From positions 28,705-92,704 of the forward strand of contig NZ_VOSW01000031.1 of NCBI RefSeq assembly GCF_009690905.1: a stretch of DNA of 64,000 nucleotides, read 5' to 3'. Source of the DNA: Paraburkholderia madseniana (GTDB taxonomy: Bacteria; Pseudomonadota; Gammaproteobacteria; Burkholderiales; Burkholderiaceae). The notes under the pieces were generated by a model. It saw only the letters and a program-made list of their open reading frames with translations. It searched no databases and was not told the DNA's origin. The position numbers and the translations under genes were made by a program. Of this stretch, positions 43,673 through 52,458 are shown one piece after another (positions within the stretch are counted from its first letter, which is position 1; every line of letters starts with the position of its first letter).

Positions 43673-43701
43673 TTGACATGTTACCGACCAGTAACTAACA
43701 T
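43673..43701 (+). promoter_or_regulatory. Promoter of the MFS gene with TetR operator between -35 and -10
   Basis: TTGACA (43673-43678), a 17-nt spacer and TAACAT (43696-43701) form a near-consensus promoter. The spacer holds the inverted repeat GTTAC (43680-43684) / GTAAC (43691-43695), giving TTACCGACCAGTAA at 43681-43694, a typical TetR-type operator. Repressor binding there would block RNA polymerase. Confidence 0.78.
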
Positions 43702-43711
43702 CGCAACACCA

Positions 43712-43731
43712 TTGTGACAGATCTGTCACAA
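43712..43731. promoter_or_regulatory. Perfect 20-bp palindrome
   Basis: TTGTGACAGA (43712-43721) is followed directly by its exact reverse complement. It lies just downstream of the predicted MFS start site. The half-sites TGTGA and TCACA are 8 nt apart, not 6 as in CRP sites. Confidence 0.7.
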
Positions 43732-43798
43732 GTCCTTTACCGAAGCCGTAACAATGCGAGCGGCGCGGCCTGCGGGGCAGGCGTCGATTGGAGAACTG

Positions 43799-45082
43799 AT
43801 GAACTGGGCAGCGAGACTGATTGGCGGACGTTTCCACTACGGCTGGTTGACCGTGGCGGTGGTATTTCTGGTGCTGCTGGCGGCGGCGGGCACGCGCGCC
43901 ACGCCGAGCGTGATGATGGTGCCGCTGGAGCACCAATTCGGCTGGAGCCGTGCGACGATTTCGCTCGCCATCTCCGTGAACATCGCGCTGTACGGCCTGA
44001 TGGGGCCGTTCGCGGCCGCGGCGATGCAGCGCTTCGGCGTGCGTCCTACTCTGCTGATCGCTCTCGGCACGATGGCGGCGGGTGTGGCGTTGTCGTCGCT
44101 GATGACGCATCCGTGGCAGATGGTTCTGATCTGGGGCGTGATGGTCGGCGGCTCGACGGGGGTGGCGGCGCTGTCGCTGTCGGCGACGGTGGTGACGCGC
44201 TGGTTCACCACACATCGCGGCCTTGTGATGGGGATTCTCACGGCCAGTTCGGCGACCGGCCAACTGGTGTTCCTGCCGATGCTCGCTGCCATCGCCGAGC
44301 ACTACGGCTGGCGCCAGGTGGTTTGGGTCGTCGCGGGCGCGGCGGCGGTTGTATTGCCGCTGGTCGCGTTCCTGTTGCCGGAGCGGCCCGCGGACATGAA
44401 GTTGCGCCCGTTCGGCGAACCGGCCGACTCGCCGATTTCCAATTCCGTGACCAAGCAGAATCCGTTGGCCATCGCCTTCGGCACGCTCGCCATGGCGAGC
44501 AAGACGCGTGATTTCTGGCTGCTGTTCTTCAGCTTCTTTATCTGCGGCGCGAGCACCAACGGTTACGTCGGCACGCACCTGATCGCAATGTGCGGCGACT
44601 ACGGCATGAGCGAAGTGCAGGGCGCCTCCTTGCTTGCCGCCATGGGCATCTTCGATCTGTTCGGCACGACGCTGTCGGGCTGGCTGTCGGACCGTTTCAA
44701 TAGCCGCGTGTTGCTGTTCTGGTATTACGGTCTGCGCGGTTTGTCGTTGATGTATCTGCCGCACGCCTTCGGCATCGATTTCTTCGGGCTGCCGTTGTTC
44801 GCGGTGTTCTACGGACTCGACTGGATCGCCACTGTGCCGCCCACCGTGCGTCTCGCAACCGATGTCTACGGCAAGGAAGCGGCGCCGGTCGTGTTCGGCT
44901 GGGTGGTCGCCGGCCACCAGCTCGGTGCGGCCTTCGCGGCGCTCGGCGCGGGCATGCTGCGCGCGAGCCTCGGCACGTACACGGTGGCGTCGATGATTTC
45001 CGGCGGGCTGTGCCTGGTTGCCGCAGTGATCGTGCTGCGGATCAACCGGCCAGCCAAGGTGCCGGAGCCGCAAGCGGCCTAA
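43799..45082 (+). CDS. MFS transporter
   Basis: The 427-residue protein has 12 predicted membrane segments in two halves, with RFGVRPTLL and LSDRFNSRVLLFW loops typical of MFS. It resembles carboxylate or OFA/MCT-like transporters rather than drug pumps. GGAG at 43790-43793 is 5 nt before ATG 43799, favouring it over the ATG at 43754. Its regulation by the adjacent TetR repressor is likely. Confidence 0.9.
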   Translation: MNWAARLIGGRFHYGWLTVAVVFLVLLAAAGTRATPSVMMVPLEHQFGWSRATISLAISVNIALYGLMGPFAAAAMQRFGVRPTLLIALGTMAAGVALSSLMTHPWQMVLIWGVMVGGSTGVAALSLSATVVTRWFTTHRGLVMGILTASSATGQLVFLPMLAAIAEHYGWRQVVWVVAGAAAVVLPLVAFLLPERPADMKLRPFGEPADSPISNSVTKQNPLAIAFGTLAMASKTRDFWLLFFSFFICGASTNGYVGTHLIAMCGDYGMSEVQGASLLAAMGIFDLFGTTLSGWLSDRFNSRVLLFWYYGLRGLSLMYLPHAFGIDFFGLPLFAVFYGLDWIATVPPTVRLATDVYGKEAAPVVFGWVVAGHQLGAAFAALGAGMLRASLGTYTVASMISGGLCLVAAVIVLRINRPAKVPEPQAA

Positions 45083-45120
45083 AGCTGCGGCCCTGTGCAC
45101 TGCGAACAAAGCGCCCTAGA

Positions 45121-45148
45121 GCAAACGGCCTCATACGAGGCCGTTTGC
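45121..45148 (+). terminator. Hairpin after the MFS gene
   Basis: Perfect 12-bp arms GCAAACGGCCTC (45121-45132) and GAGGCCGTTTGC (45137-45148) with a 4-nt loop. There is no downstream T-run, so the termination role is inferred. Confidence 0.5.
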
Positions 45149-45268
45149 CATTGCAGCAGAAGTGAAAACTAAGTGTGCACTTGTTGGAGCGCTAGCGGCT
45201 CAGCCCGGTTATGCTATGAAGCCCCGGGCAGCCGCCCGTCGATCATGAATTTCGACCGAGAGAAGCGC

Positions 45269-45862
45269 ATGACCAACAAACCCGCCCCTACCGCAGTTGC
45301 TATTCACGAGCTGATTGCAGGTCGCTGGAGCCCGCGCGCCTATTCGAGCGAGCCGGTGAGCCGCGAGGATCTGCATTCGGTGCTCGAAGCGGCACGCTGG
45401 GCGCCGTCTTCGTATAACGCGCAACCGTGGCGTTTCCTCGTATTCGACCGTAGCGTCGATGAAGTCTCGTTCAAGCAGGCTTTCGCCACGCTGGTGCCGT
45501 TCAACCAGGGTTGGAATGCGTCGGCGCCGGTGCTGATCGCGGTGACCACGCACACGCTCACCAACAAGGGCGAAGTGAACCGTTGCGCGCCGTACGACGC
45601 GGGTGCTGCCGCGATGGCGCTGGTGCTGCAGGCACATGCGCTTGGTCTTGCTGCGCATCAGATGAGCGGCTTCGATCCGAACGCGTTCCGCACGGCGTTC
45701 AAGCTGCCGCACGACGTCGATGTGATCGCGATCATTTCGCTCGGCCATTACGGCGACGTCGATAAACTCGATCCGGTGCTGCGCGAGCGCGAGAAGTCGG
45801 TGCGTCAGCGTTTGCCGCTTGCTGACATCGCTTATGGCGGTGGCTGGAAGAAGGCGTTCTGA
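45269..45862 (+). CDS. Nitroreductase-family protein
   Basis: The 197-residue FMN enzyme has the N-terminal RWSPRAYSSEPVSREDLHSVLEAARWAPSSYNAQPWRF pattern, and the APYDAGAAAMALVLQAHALGLAAHQMSGFD core. FMN-dependent nitroreductases reduce nitro compounds and quinones. ATG 45269 follows GAGAGAAG. Confidence 0.92.
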   Translation: MTNKPAPTAVAIHELIAGRWSPRAYSSEPVSREDLHSVLEAARWAPSSYNAQPWRFLVFDRSVDEVSFKQAFATLVPFNQGWNASAPVLIAVTTHTLTNKGEVNRCAPYDAGAAAMALVLQAHALGLAAHQMSGFDPNAFRTAFKLPHDVDVIAIISLGHYGDVDKLDPVLREREKSVRQRLPLADIAYGGGWKKAF

Positions 45863-45884
45863 GCATCTTGCAGCCTTGGTGGTG

Positions 45885-45917
45885 AAAAAAACGCGCGGCG
45901 CTGACCGCGCGTTTTTT
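45885..45917. terminator. Bidirectional intrinsic terminator
   Basis: An 8-bp stem ACGCGCGG (45891-45898) / CCGCGCGT (45905-45912) is flanked by A6 and T5. It serves the convergent nitroreductase and MFS genes. Confidence 0.9.
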
Positions 45918-45990
45918 ATTCCGGATTGTCAGCGGCGCTCTTAGACAAGTCGTTCGTTTCCCGCCGTCCGAGTCGTTCGAGGCGCGTGCT

Positions 45991-47466
45991 TCATTCCTCG
46001 CCGTCCGCGACGCTCGAAAGCGGCGTGGCGACATTCTCAAGCGACTTGCGCTCCGCATCCACACCCCAGATCGCGACGATCACCGCGGCGGCGAGCATCA
46101 GCCCCGAGCCGACCAGATAGCCGAAAAACACTTCGCTACGCTGATGCGTATCGATCAGACGGCCGAAAAACGCCGGGCCGATGATGCCGCCCAGAGCAGT
46201 GCCGAACGCGTAGAACACCGCGATCGCCAACGCGCGGATTTCCAGCGGAAATGATTCGCTGACAGTCAGGTACGCCGAACTCGCGGCTGCCGAGGCGAAG
46301 AAGAAAACGACCATCCACGCGATCGTCTGCGTCACGACGGTAAGCATGTGCTGCTCGAACAGATAGCCGCTCAGCGTCAGCAGGATGCCGGACAGCGCGT
46401 AAGTCGTGGCGATCATCTTGCGTCGCCCGATGACGTCGAAGAGCCGACCGAGTACCAGCGGTCCAAGAAAGTTGCCGAGCGCGAACGGCAACAGATACCA
46501 GCCGATATGGTCGCCCGGCACCTGATAGAACTCGGTCAGCACCAGCGCATAGGTGAAAAAGATCGCGTTGTAGAAGAATGCCTGCGCGGTCATCAACGAC
46601 AGGCCGACCAGCGCGCGCCGTCGGTGCACGTTGAACAGCGTGTGAAACACCTCGCGCAGCGGCGTATGTCCGCGTGCCCGCAGTCTTAGCCGCGTGAGGT
46701 CGTCGTCGGCGAGTGCATGGCCTTCGCCTCGAAAGCGCGTTTCGATGCCGTCGACGATCGAATGCGCGTGACGTTCGCCGCCATGCGTCAGCAGCCAGCG
46801 CGGACTTTCGGGCACCCAGATGCGCATCGGCAGAATCCCCAGCGCCAGTACCGCGCCGATGAAGAAGCAGGCGCGCCAGCCCCAGTCGCCCGGCAGCAGA
46901 TTCGGGTCGAGCAGGACCAGCGAACCCGCCGCGCCGAGCCCCGCGCCGACCCAGAAGGTGCCGTTGATGCCGAGATCGGTCCAGCCGCGCACCCGCGCTG
47001 GCGTGAATTCCTGGATCGTCGAATTGATCGCCGTATATTCGCCACCGATGCCTGCGCCGGTGAGAAAGCGAAACAGCAGAAAACTGGCGAGATTCCACGA
47101 AAAAGCGGTCGCCGCGGTAGCGGCCAGATACAGCGCGAGCGTGATGAAAAACAGCTTGCGACGGCCGAGCCGGTCGGTCAGCCAGCCGAAGCCGAGCGCG
47201 CCGAGCACGGCGCCGGCAATGTAGGAGCTGCCGGCGAGGCCCACGTCGGCGTTGGTAAAGCGCAACGATGGGCTAGACTTCAACGCACTTGCGACAGCGC
47301 CTGCGAGCGTCACTTCGAGACCGTCGAGCAACCACGTCACGCCCAGCGCGACGACGATCTGCGAGTGAAAGCGTCCCCACGGCAAGCGGTCGAGCCGCGA
47401 GGGCAGGTCGGTTTCAATAACGACGGCGTTTTTCTCGTGGACAGCGGCGGTAGGCGGCGCGCTCAT
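45991..47466 (-). CDS. MFS transporter, sugar-porter/NiaP-like
   Basis: The 491-residue protein has 12 membrane segments and MFS signatures GWLTDRLGRRKLFF and RLFDVIGRRKMIATTY, with the N-terminal LPWGRFHSQIVVALGVTWLLDGLEVTLAGAV seen in NiaP-like and aromatic-acid transporters. Substrate is uncertain. GGAGA precedes ATG 47466. It is divergent from the Hsp70-like gene by about 190 nt. Confidence 0.9.
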   Translation of the reverse strand: MSAPPTAAVHEKNAVVIETDLPSRLDRLPWGRFHSQIVVALGVTWLLDGLEVTLAGAVASALKSSPSLRFTNADVGLAGSSYIAGAVLGALGFGWLTDRLGRRKLFFITLALYLAATAATAFSWNLASFLLFRFLTGAGIGGEYTAINSTIQEFTPARVRGWTDLGINGTFWVGAGLGAAGSLVLLDPNLLPGDWGWRACFFIGAVLALGILPMRIWVPESPRWLLTHGGERHAHSIVDGIETRFRGEGHALADDDLTRLRLRARGHTPLREVFHTLFNVHRRRALVGLSLMTAQAFFYNAIFFTYALVLTEFYQVPGDHIGWYLLPFALGNFLGPLVLGRLFDVIGRRKMIATTYALSGILLTLSGYLFEQHMLTVVTQTIAWMVVFFFASAAASSAYLTVSESFPLEIRALAIAVFYAFGTALGGIIGPAFFGRLIDTHQRSEVFFGYLVGSGLMLAAAVIVAIWGVDAERKSLENVATPLSSVADGEE

Positions 47467-47656
47467 TGCTGCAAGTCTCCTGATTATCGAAAATTGGCGG
47501 CGTATCCTGTCGAATTCAGCAATTTTTGTTCCGTCGAGCGGACCTTGGTCAGTATTGCGGGCATCCCGGAAAGCGTCAGTTGATGCTGATTGGGCTTTCG
47601 TGATACAAAGCCGCTCCCCTTTCTGTCCGCGCCAGCCGTGAGCGGCGATTCCTGCC

Positions 47657-48907
47657 ATGAACTATTGCGCGATTGACTTCGGTACTTCCAATTCGGCCGT
47701 GGCCGTCCCTGATGGCGCTGCGCTTAGGCTTGCGCCGGTCGAGGGCGCCTATACGACGCTGCCGACCTCCGTCTTTTTCAACACCGACGAGAACACCCGC
47801 GAATTCGGGCGCGCGGCGTTGGCGGCGTACATCGACGGTTTCGACGGCCGTCTGATGCGCTCGATGAAAAGTATTCTCGGCTCGCCGCTCGCCGAGAATT
47901 CGACCGATCTCGGCGATGGTTCGGCGATCAAGTACACGGACATCATCGCGATTTTCGTCGACCATCTGAAGCGCTCGGCCGAGAAAAGCACTGGCGGCCC
48001 GATCAGCCGCGCCGTGCTGGGCCGTCCCGTGTTCTTCGTCGACGACGATCCGCGCGCGGACCAGATGGCGCAGAAGCAGCTCGAAGCGGCGGCGCGGTCA
48101 GTCGGTTTGCGGGAGATTCACTTTCAGTATGAGCCGATCGCGGCTGCGTTCGACTACGAATCGCATCTGACGGAAGAGGGGCTCGTGCTGGTGGCCGACA
48201 TCGGCGGCGGTACGTCGGACTTTTCGCTGGTGCGGGTGGGGCCGGAGCGGGTGAAGCGCGTCGAACGCAAAGACGACGTGCTGGCCCACCACGGTGTGCA
48301 TGTTGCGGGCACGGATTTCGACCGCCGTGTCGAACTGGTGACGATCCTGCGCGAACTCGGCTATCAGACGCTCGACCCCGAAGGCCGTGAGATTCCGAGC
48401 CGCATTTATTTCGATCTGGCCACCTGGCACCTGATCAACACGGTCTACGCCCCGAAGCGCGTCAGCGAACTCGCGCTCATGCGGCATCTGTTCCTCCAGA
48501 CCAAACATCACGACCGCCTGATGCGCGTTGTGGAACGCCGCTTGGGCCATGCATTGGCTGCTCACGCGGAAGAAGCGAAGATCGGCGTGGCGGCGGGTGG
48601 CGAGACCGTGATCGACCTCGACGAGGTGGAAGACGACCTCCGCCTGGCATTCGACGAAGCACAGCTCATCAAGGCCGGTCAGGACGAGACGCAGCGCATC
48701 GTGCAGGCGGCGCGCGATACGGTGCAGGCGGCCGGAGTGGCCCCGCGCGACGTCAACGCGATTTACTTCACGGGTGGCTCGACCGGATTAGCGTTTCTAT
48801 CGGGCGCATTGGCCGCGGCATTTCCGGATGCCAAAGCGGTATTCGGTGACCGTCTCGCCAGCGTCGCGACAGGTCTCGGTATTCACGCGCGGCGTCTGTT
48901 CGGATAA
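47657..48907 (+). CDS. Hsp70-family chaperone-like protein, YegD-type
   Basis: The 416-residue protein has the actin-like ATPase phosphate motifs DFGTSNS (N-terminal), VADIGGGTSDFSLV (about residue 180) and FTGGSTGLAFLSG. The C-terminal substrate-binding domain and lid of DnaK are missing, as in YegD. Role unknown. Confidence 0.9.
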   Translation: MNYCAIDFGTSNSAVAVPDGAALRLAPVEGAYTTLPTSVFFNTDENTREFGRAALAAYIDGFDGRLMRSMKSILGSPLAENSTDLGDGSAIKYTDIIAIFVDHLKRSAEKSTGGPISRAVLGRPVFFVDDDPRADQMAQKQLEAAARSVGLREIHFQYEPIAAAFDYESHLTEEGLVLVADIGGGTSDFSLVRVGPERVKRVERKDDVLAHHGVHVAGTDFDRRVELVTILRELGYQTLDPEGREIPSRIYFDLATWHLINTVYAPKRVSELALMRHLFLQTKHHDRLMRVVERRLGHALAAHAEEAKIGVAAGGETVIDLDEVEDDLRLAFDEAQLIKAGQDETQRIVQAARDTVQAAGVAPRDVNAIYFTGGSTGLAFLSGALAAAFPDAKAVFGDRLASVATGLGIHARRLFG

Positions 48908-48965
48908 CCAAATTGATCAAACGCATACTGCGGAGATAATCGCCGCATACTGTTACGACGAATAT

Positions 48966-48995
48966 AAAAAAAACCCCGCCGAGGCGGGGTTTTTT
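48966..48995. terminator. Bidirectional intrinsic terminator
   Basis: The 7-bp stem CCCCGCC (48974-48980) / GGCGGGG (48983-48989) is flanked by A8 and T6. It serves the convergent Hsp70-like and cold-shock genes. Confidence 0.93.
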
Positions 48996-49019
48996 GCGTC
49001 CAGAAGGAAGCGTGCTTGC

Positions 49020-49223
49020 TTACACCGGCTTGATGTTAGCAGCTTGCTTGCCCTTCGGGCCCGTCTTCACTTCAAACGTAACCTTTTGGTTTTCTTGCAG
49101 CGTCTTGAAGCCTTCCGTGCGGATTTCCGAGAAATGCGCGAACAGATCTTCGCCGCCGCCGTCCGGCGTGATGAAGCCAAAGCCCTTTGCGTCATTGAAC
49201 CACTTGACGGTACCGGTTTCCAT
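49020..49223 (-). CDS. Cold-shock protein, CspA family
   Basis: The 67-residue protein has the RNP1 motif KGFGFI and RNP2-like DLFAHF, the CspA RNA-binding residues. It acts as an RNA chaperone. AGGAAC precedes the ATG at 49223. The upstream promoter gives a leader of about 140 nt, comparable in length to the cold-responsive cspA leader of E. coli. Confidence 0.96.
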   Translation of the reverse strand: METGTVKWFNDAKGFGFITPDGGGEDLFAHFSEIRTEGFKTLQENQKVTFEVKTGPKGKQAANIKPV

Positions 49224-49371
49224 ATTACTTGTTCCTAAAGATGGTAAATAAGGCCGAAGCCCAATGGGTGCGCATGAAAATCAAGGAAGGGGTAATGGGA
49301 CCAACCGGAGTACCGTTGATGGGCGAACTACGAAAGACCAATTCACTCGCCGCTTGAAATCCTGCCCGAAC

Positions 49372-49400
49372 GTTATACGGCGATTTCGGGCGAAGGTCAA
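49372..49400 (-). promoter_or_regulatory. Promoter of the cold-shock gene
   Basis: On the minus strand, TTGACC (49395-49400) and TATAAC (49372-49377) are separated by 17 nt, near-consensus. Transcription would start near 49365, giving a leader of about 142 nt before the ATG at 49223. Confidence 0.8.
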
Positions 49401-49516
49401 CACTCTTGTCCCAACTTTACAAGATTTTGATGGATTGGCGTAGAAGTTGCTTACAAAGCTTGCTATTCGTCCGAGAATTTTGCTAGGGAGAACCCTTAGT
49501 TTCGCTGCAACGTGCG

Positions 49517-49556
49517 GGTGCAACCGTTAAACTACGCGCCGCGCGTCGGTTGCACC
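49517..49556. promoter_or_regulatory. Inverted repeat upstream of the APC permease
   Basis: Perfect 10-bp arms GGTGCAACCG (49517-49526) and CGGTTGCACC (49547-49556) are separated by 20 nt. They sit 150 nt upstream of the permease start in the 480-nt spacer it shares with the cold-shock gene. An operator or stem-loop is likely. Confidence 0.6.
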
Positions 49557-49703
49557 TTATTTTGGGCCGTCGCGCACGCATGCGCGTCACCCCGTCCCCA
49601 ACGCCACAAGCGATGTCACGCGGTGTCGGCATGGTTCAGATGCAATCTGCATGGGACCGGAGTAAGTGCTTAACCACCGGTTCCGGCCGACATAGGAGAA
49701 GAT

Positions 49704-51299
49704 GTGAAAAGTTCTATACAACGGAACATCGGACCGGTCGCGCTGTTGCTGACCGGCTTGGGTTCCATCATCGGATCGGGCTGGTTGTTCGGCGCGTGGA
49801 AGGCTGCAAAAATTGCCGGGCCGGCTGCCATCTGTGCATGGGTCATCGGCGCGGTGGTGATTCTCGCGATTGCCTTGACCTACGCAGAACTCGGCGCGAT
49901 GTTCCCGGAGTCCGGCGGCATGGTGCGTTACGCGCGTTATTCGCACGGCGCGCTGGTTGGGTTCATCAGTGCATGGGCCAACTGGATCGCCATTGTCTCG
50001 GTGATTCCAATCGAGGCAGAAGCATCCATTCAATATATGAGCACCTGGCCGTATCCATGGGCGCATGCGCTATTCGTGGATGGGTCATTAACGACCAATG
50101 GGCTATTGCTGTCCGCGGCCCTCGTGATCATTTACTTCTTGCTGAATTACTGGGGCGTGAAGCTGTTCGCGCGCGCCAATTCGGCGATCACGGTCTTCAA
50201 GTTCCTGATTCCGGGTGCGACGATCGCTGGTCTGATGCTGTCGGGTTTCCACAAAGAAAACTTCGGCGAAGTGAGTACCTTTGCGCCGTACGGCTGGTCG
50301 GCTGTGCTGACAGCCGTGTCGACGAGCGGCATCGTGTTCGCCTTCAACGGCTTCCAGAGCCCGATCAACCTCGCCGGTGAAGCGCGCAATCCGGCCAGAA
50401 GCGTGCCGTTCGCGGTGATCGGCTCGATCCTGCTGGCGCTGGTGATCTACGTGCTGCTGCAGATCGCGTACATCGGCGCGGTGAACCCGGGCGATGTGAT
50501 GAAGGGCTGGAGCCACTTCAACTTCGCTTCGCCGTTTGCCGAACTGGCCATCGCGCTGAACCTGAACTGGCTGGCTATCCTGCTGTACGTCGACGCGTTC
50601 GTCAGCCCGAGCGGTACCGGCACGACTTACATGGCGACCACCACCCGCATGATCTACGCGATGGAGCGCAACAACACGATGCCGAAGATGTTCGGCAACG
50701 TGCACCCGTTCTACGGCGTGCCGCGTCAGGCGATGTGGTTCAACCTGCTGGTGTCGTTCATTTTCCTGTTCTTCTTCCGTGGCTGGAGCTCGTTGGCGGC
50801 GGTGATCTCGGTCGCGACCGTGATCTCGTACCTGACTGGCCCGATCAGCCTGATGGCGCTGCGCCGCGCGGCGACGGATCTGGAGCGCCCGCTGCACATT
50901 CCGGGCATGAAATTCATTGCGCCGTTCGCTTTCGTGTGCGCGTCGCTGATCCTGTATTGGGCGAAGTGGCCGCTGACCGGCGAAATCATTCTGTTGATGG
51001 TCGTCGCGCTGCCGGTCTACTTCTATTTCCAGGCGAAGTCGGGTTTTGGCGGTTGGGGGCGTGACCTGAAGGCTGCATGGTGGCTCGTGGCCTACCTGCC
51101 GATCATGGCGATTCTGTCGCTGATCGGCAGCAAGGAGTTTGGCGGCCACGGCCTCCTGCCGTACGGCTGGGACATGCTGGTGGTGGCCGTGTTCTCGCTG
51201 GTGTTCTACTACTGGGGCGTGAATAGCGGCTACCGTTCGGAATACCTCGAAGAACGTCAGACGCACGACGAAGTGCTTGAAGGCATAGGCGCACACTAA
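49704..51299 (+). CDS. APC-family amino-acid permease
   Basis: The 531-residue membrane protein has about 12-14 hydrophobic segments and the APC motifs LTGLGSIIGSGWLFGAWKAAK and SGIVFAFNGFQSPINLAGEARNPARSVP. The size and pattern resemble aspartate/proton-type symporters, but the substrate is uncertain. GTG start at 49704 follows AGGAGAA. A hairpin terminator lies downstream. Confidence 0.88.
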   Translation: MKSSIQRNIGPVALLLTGLGSIIGSGWLFGAWKAAKIAGPAAICAWVIGAVVILAIALTYAELGAMFPESGGMVRYARYSHGALVGFISAWANWIAIVSVIPIEAEASIQYMSTWPYPWAHALFVDGSLTTNGLLLSAALVIIYFLLNYWGVKLFARANSAITVFKFLIPGATIAGLMLSGFHKENFGEVSTFAPYGWSAVLTAVSTSGIVFAFNGFQSPINLAGEARNPARSVPFAVIGSILLALVIYVLLQIAYIGAVNPGDVMKGWSHFNFASPFAELAIALNLNWLAILLYVDAFVSPSGTGTTYMATTTRMIYAMERNNTMPKMFGNVHPFYGVPRQAMWFNLLVSFIFLFFFRGWSSLAAVISVATVISYLTGPISLMALRRAATDLERPLHIPGMKFIAPFAFVCASLILYWAKWPLTGEIILLMVVALPVYFYFQAKSGFGGWGRDLKAAWWLVAYLPIMAILSLIGSKEFGGHGLLPYGWDMLVVAVFSLVFYYWGVNSGYRSEYLEERQTHDEVLEGIGAH

Positions 51300-51364
51300 G
51301 GTGCTGCGCTGAGCCCTTCGCCGGATCGCCGGACCGCCGGATCGTCATGATTCGGCCCGGTATG

Positions 51365-51401
51365 AAAAAAGCCCGCCTGAGTTGCTCAGGCGGGCTTTTT
51401 T
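51365..51401. terminator. Bidirectional intrinsic terminator
   Basis: An 11-bp stem GCCCGCCTGAG (51371-51381) / CTCAGGCGGGC (51385-51395) with a 3-nt loop is flanked by A6 and T6. It serves the permease gene and the convergent dioxygenase-like gene. Confidence 0.95.
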
Positions 51402-51457
51402 GTTGGCGGCGCTTTGGCCTTGGTTAGACCTTGCTTCGGCGTTACTTAGGCGTTGAA

Positions 51458-52243
51458 TCAGGCGGTGCCGAACACGTAATTCGTCATGGCGAGCGAGCGC
51501 TGATAGGTTCCGAGCGACTGAATCGCCAGCGAATAATCGTCGTCCGCCGCACCCAGTGCCGCGAACACGGGCAGCAGATGCTCGTCGGTCGGATGCATCA
51601 GCACCGCGTGCGGCGCCTGGCGGCGGTAGTCGAGCAACGCGTCGATGTCGTGCGCGGCGAGCCTGGCCTCGAACCAGTCGGTGAATTCGGCCACGCGCGG
51701 ATCGGCATCTCCCGGGCGCGCGGAAAAATCCGCAGCGCGCAGGTTGTGCGTGATCTGGCCCGAGCCGATCACCATCACGCCGTCATCTTTCAGCGAGCGC
51801 AGCGCGCGACCCACCCGGAAGTGATGGGCGGCGTCCATGTGCGGCTGGATCGACAGTTGCGCGACCGGTATGTCGGCTTCCGGGAACATCAACAGCATCG
51901 GCACCCAGGCGCCATGGTCGAGCCCGTGCGGCTGGGCGTCGGCAAGGATGCCGTGTTCGCCGAGCAGCACCGCGGCCCGGCGCGCCATATCGGGCGCGCC
52001 GGGAGCCGGGTACTGAATCTCATACAACTGACGCGGGAAGCCGTAGAAATCGTGGATGGTCTCAGGCGCCGTGGACGTGCTCACCACCGGTTGCGCCGTG
52101 CCCCAATGGGCCGACAGCATCAGCACGCTCTCAGGGCGCGGCAATTGCGCCGACAGTGCGCCGAATTCGGCGGACGGCAGGGAAGGGTCGATCGGCAGCG
52201 TAGGTGCGCCGTGGGAGAGGTAGAGCGACGGTAAGCGATTCAT
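51458..52243 (-). CDS. Extradiol-dioxygenase-like protein (LigB/YgiD family)
   Basis: The 261-residue protein has the DODA/LigB pattern: LYLSHGAPTLPID, SAHWGT, GLDHGAWVPMLLMFP and GSGQITHNLRA, where the His residues are metal ligands. YgiD-type proteins act on catechol-like substrates. The natural substrate is unknown. Starts at 52243. Confidence 0.9.
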   Translation of the reverse strand: MNRLPSLYLSHGAPTLPIDPSLPSAEFGALSAQLPRPESVLMLSAHWGTAQPVVSTSTAPETIHDFYGFPRQLYEIQYPAPGAPDMARRAAVLLGEHGILADAQPHGLDHGAWVPMLLMFPEADIPVAQLSIQPHMDAAHHFRVGRALRSLKDDGVMVIGSGQITHNLRAADFSARPGDADPRVAEFTDWFEARLAAHDIDALLDYRRQAPHAVLMHPTDEHLLPVFAALGAADDDYSLAIQSLGTYQRSLAMTNYVFGTA

Positions 52244-52458
52244 GGCAGCAACGCCGCCGCGGGAATGCGGCGCGGAAGTAGGGTTGCTATCAATATAGGT
52301 CTGTACCGGCGTTTGATAAACGGGTAAAAACGGAATTGATTGTGTCGTCGGTGTTGTTAATGGCCATGGAGCGATTGTGGCGCGCCGCTCGTTAGGCCGT
52401 GGCAATGCATGGCGCCTGCCTTCGCGCCACGCGCGGCGGCAGTATGTCGCCCTGCGAA

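Noticed and set aside
43004..45109. Very long open frame on the minus strand through the TetR and MFS genes
   Set aside because: Only the C-terminal third encodes the TetR protein; the rest is antisense to the MFS gene and lacks domain features.
49281..49523. 80-codon ORF in the cold-shock gene leader region
   Set aside because: It overlaps the predicted promoter and leader of the cold-shock gene and has no recognisable domain or ribosome binding site.
49702..49707. ATG-TGA start-stop overlapping the APC permease GTG start
   Set aside because: It could be coincidental; no evidence of regulatory function.
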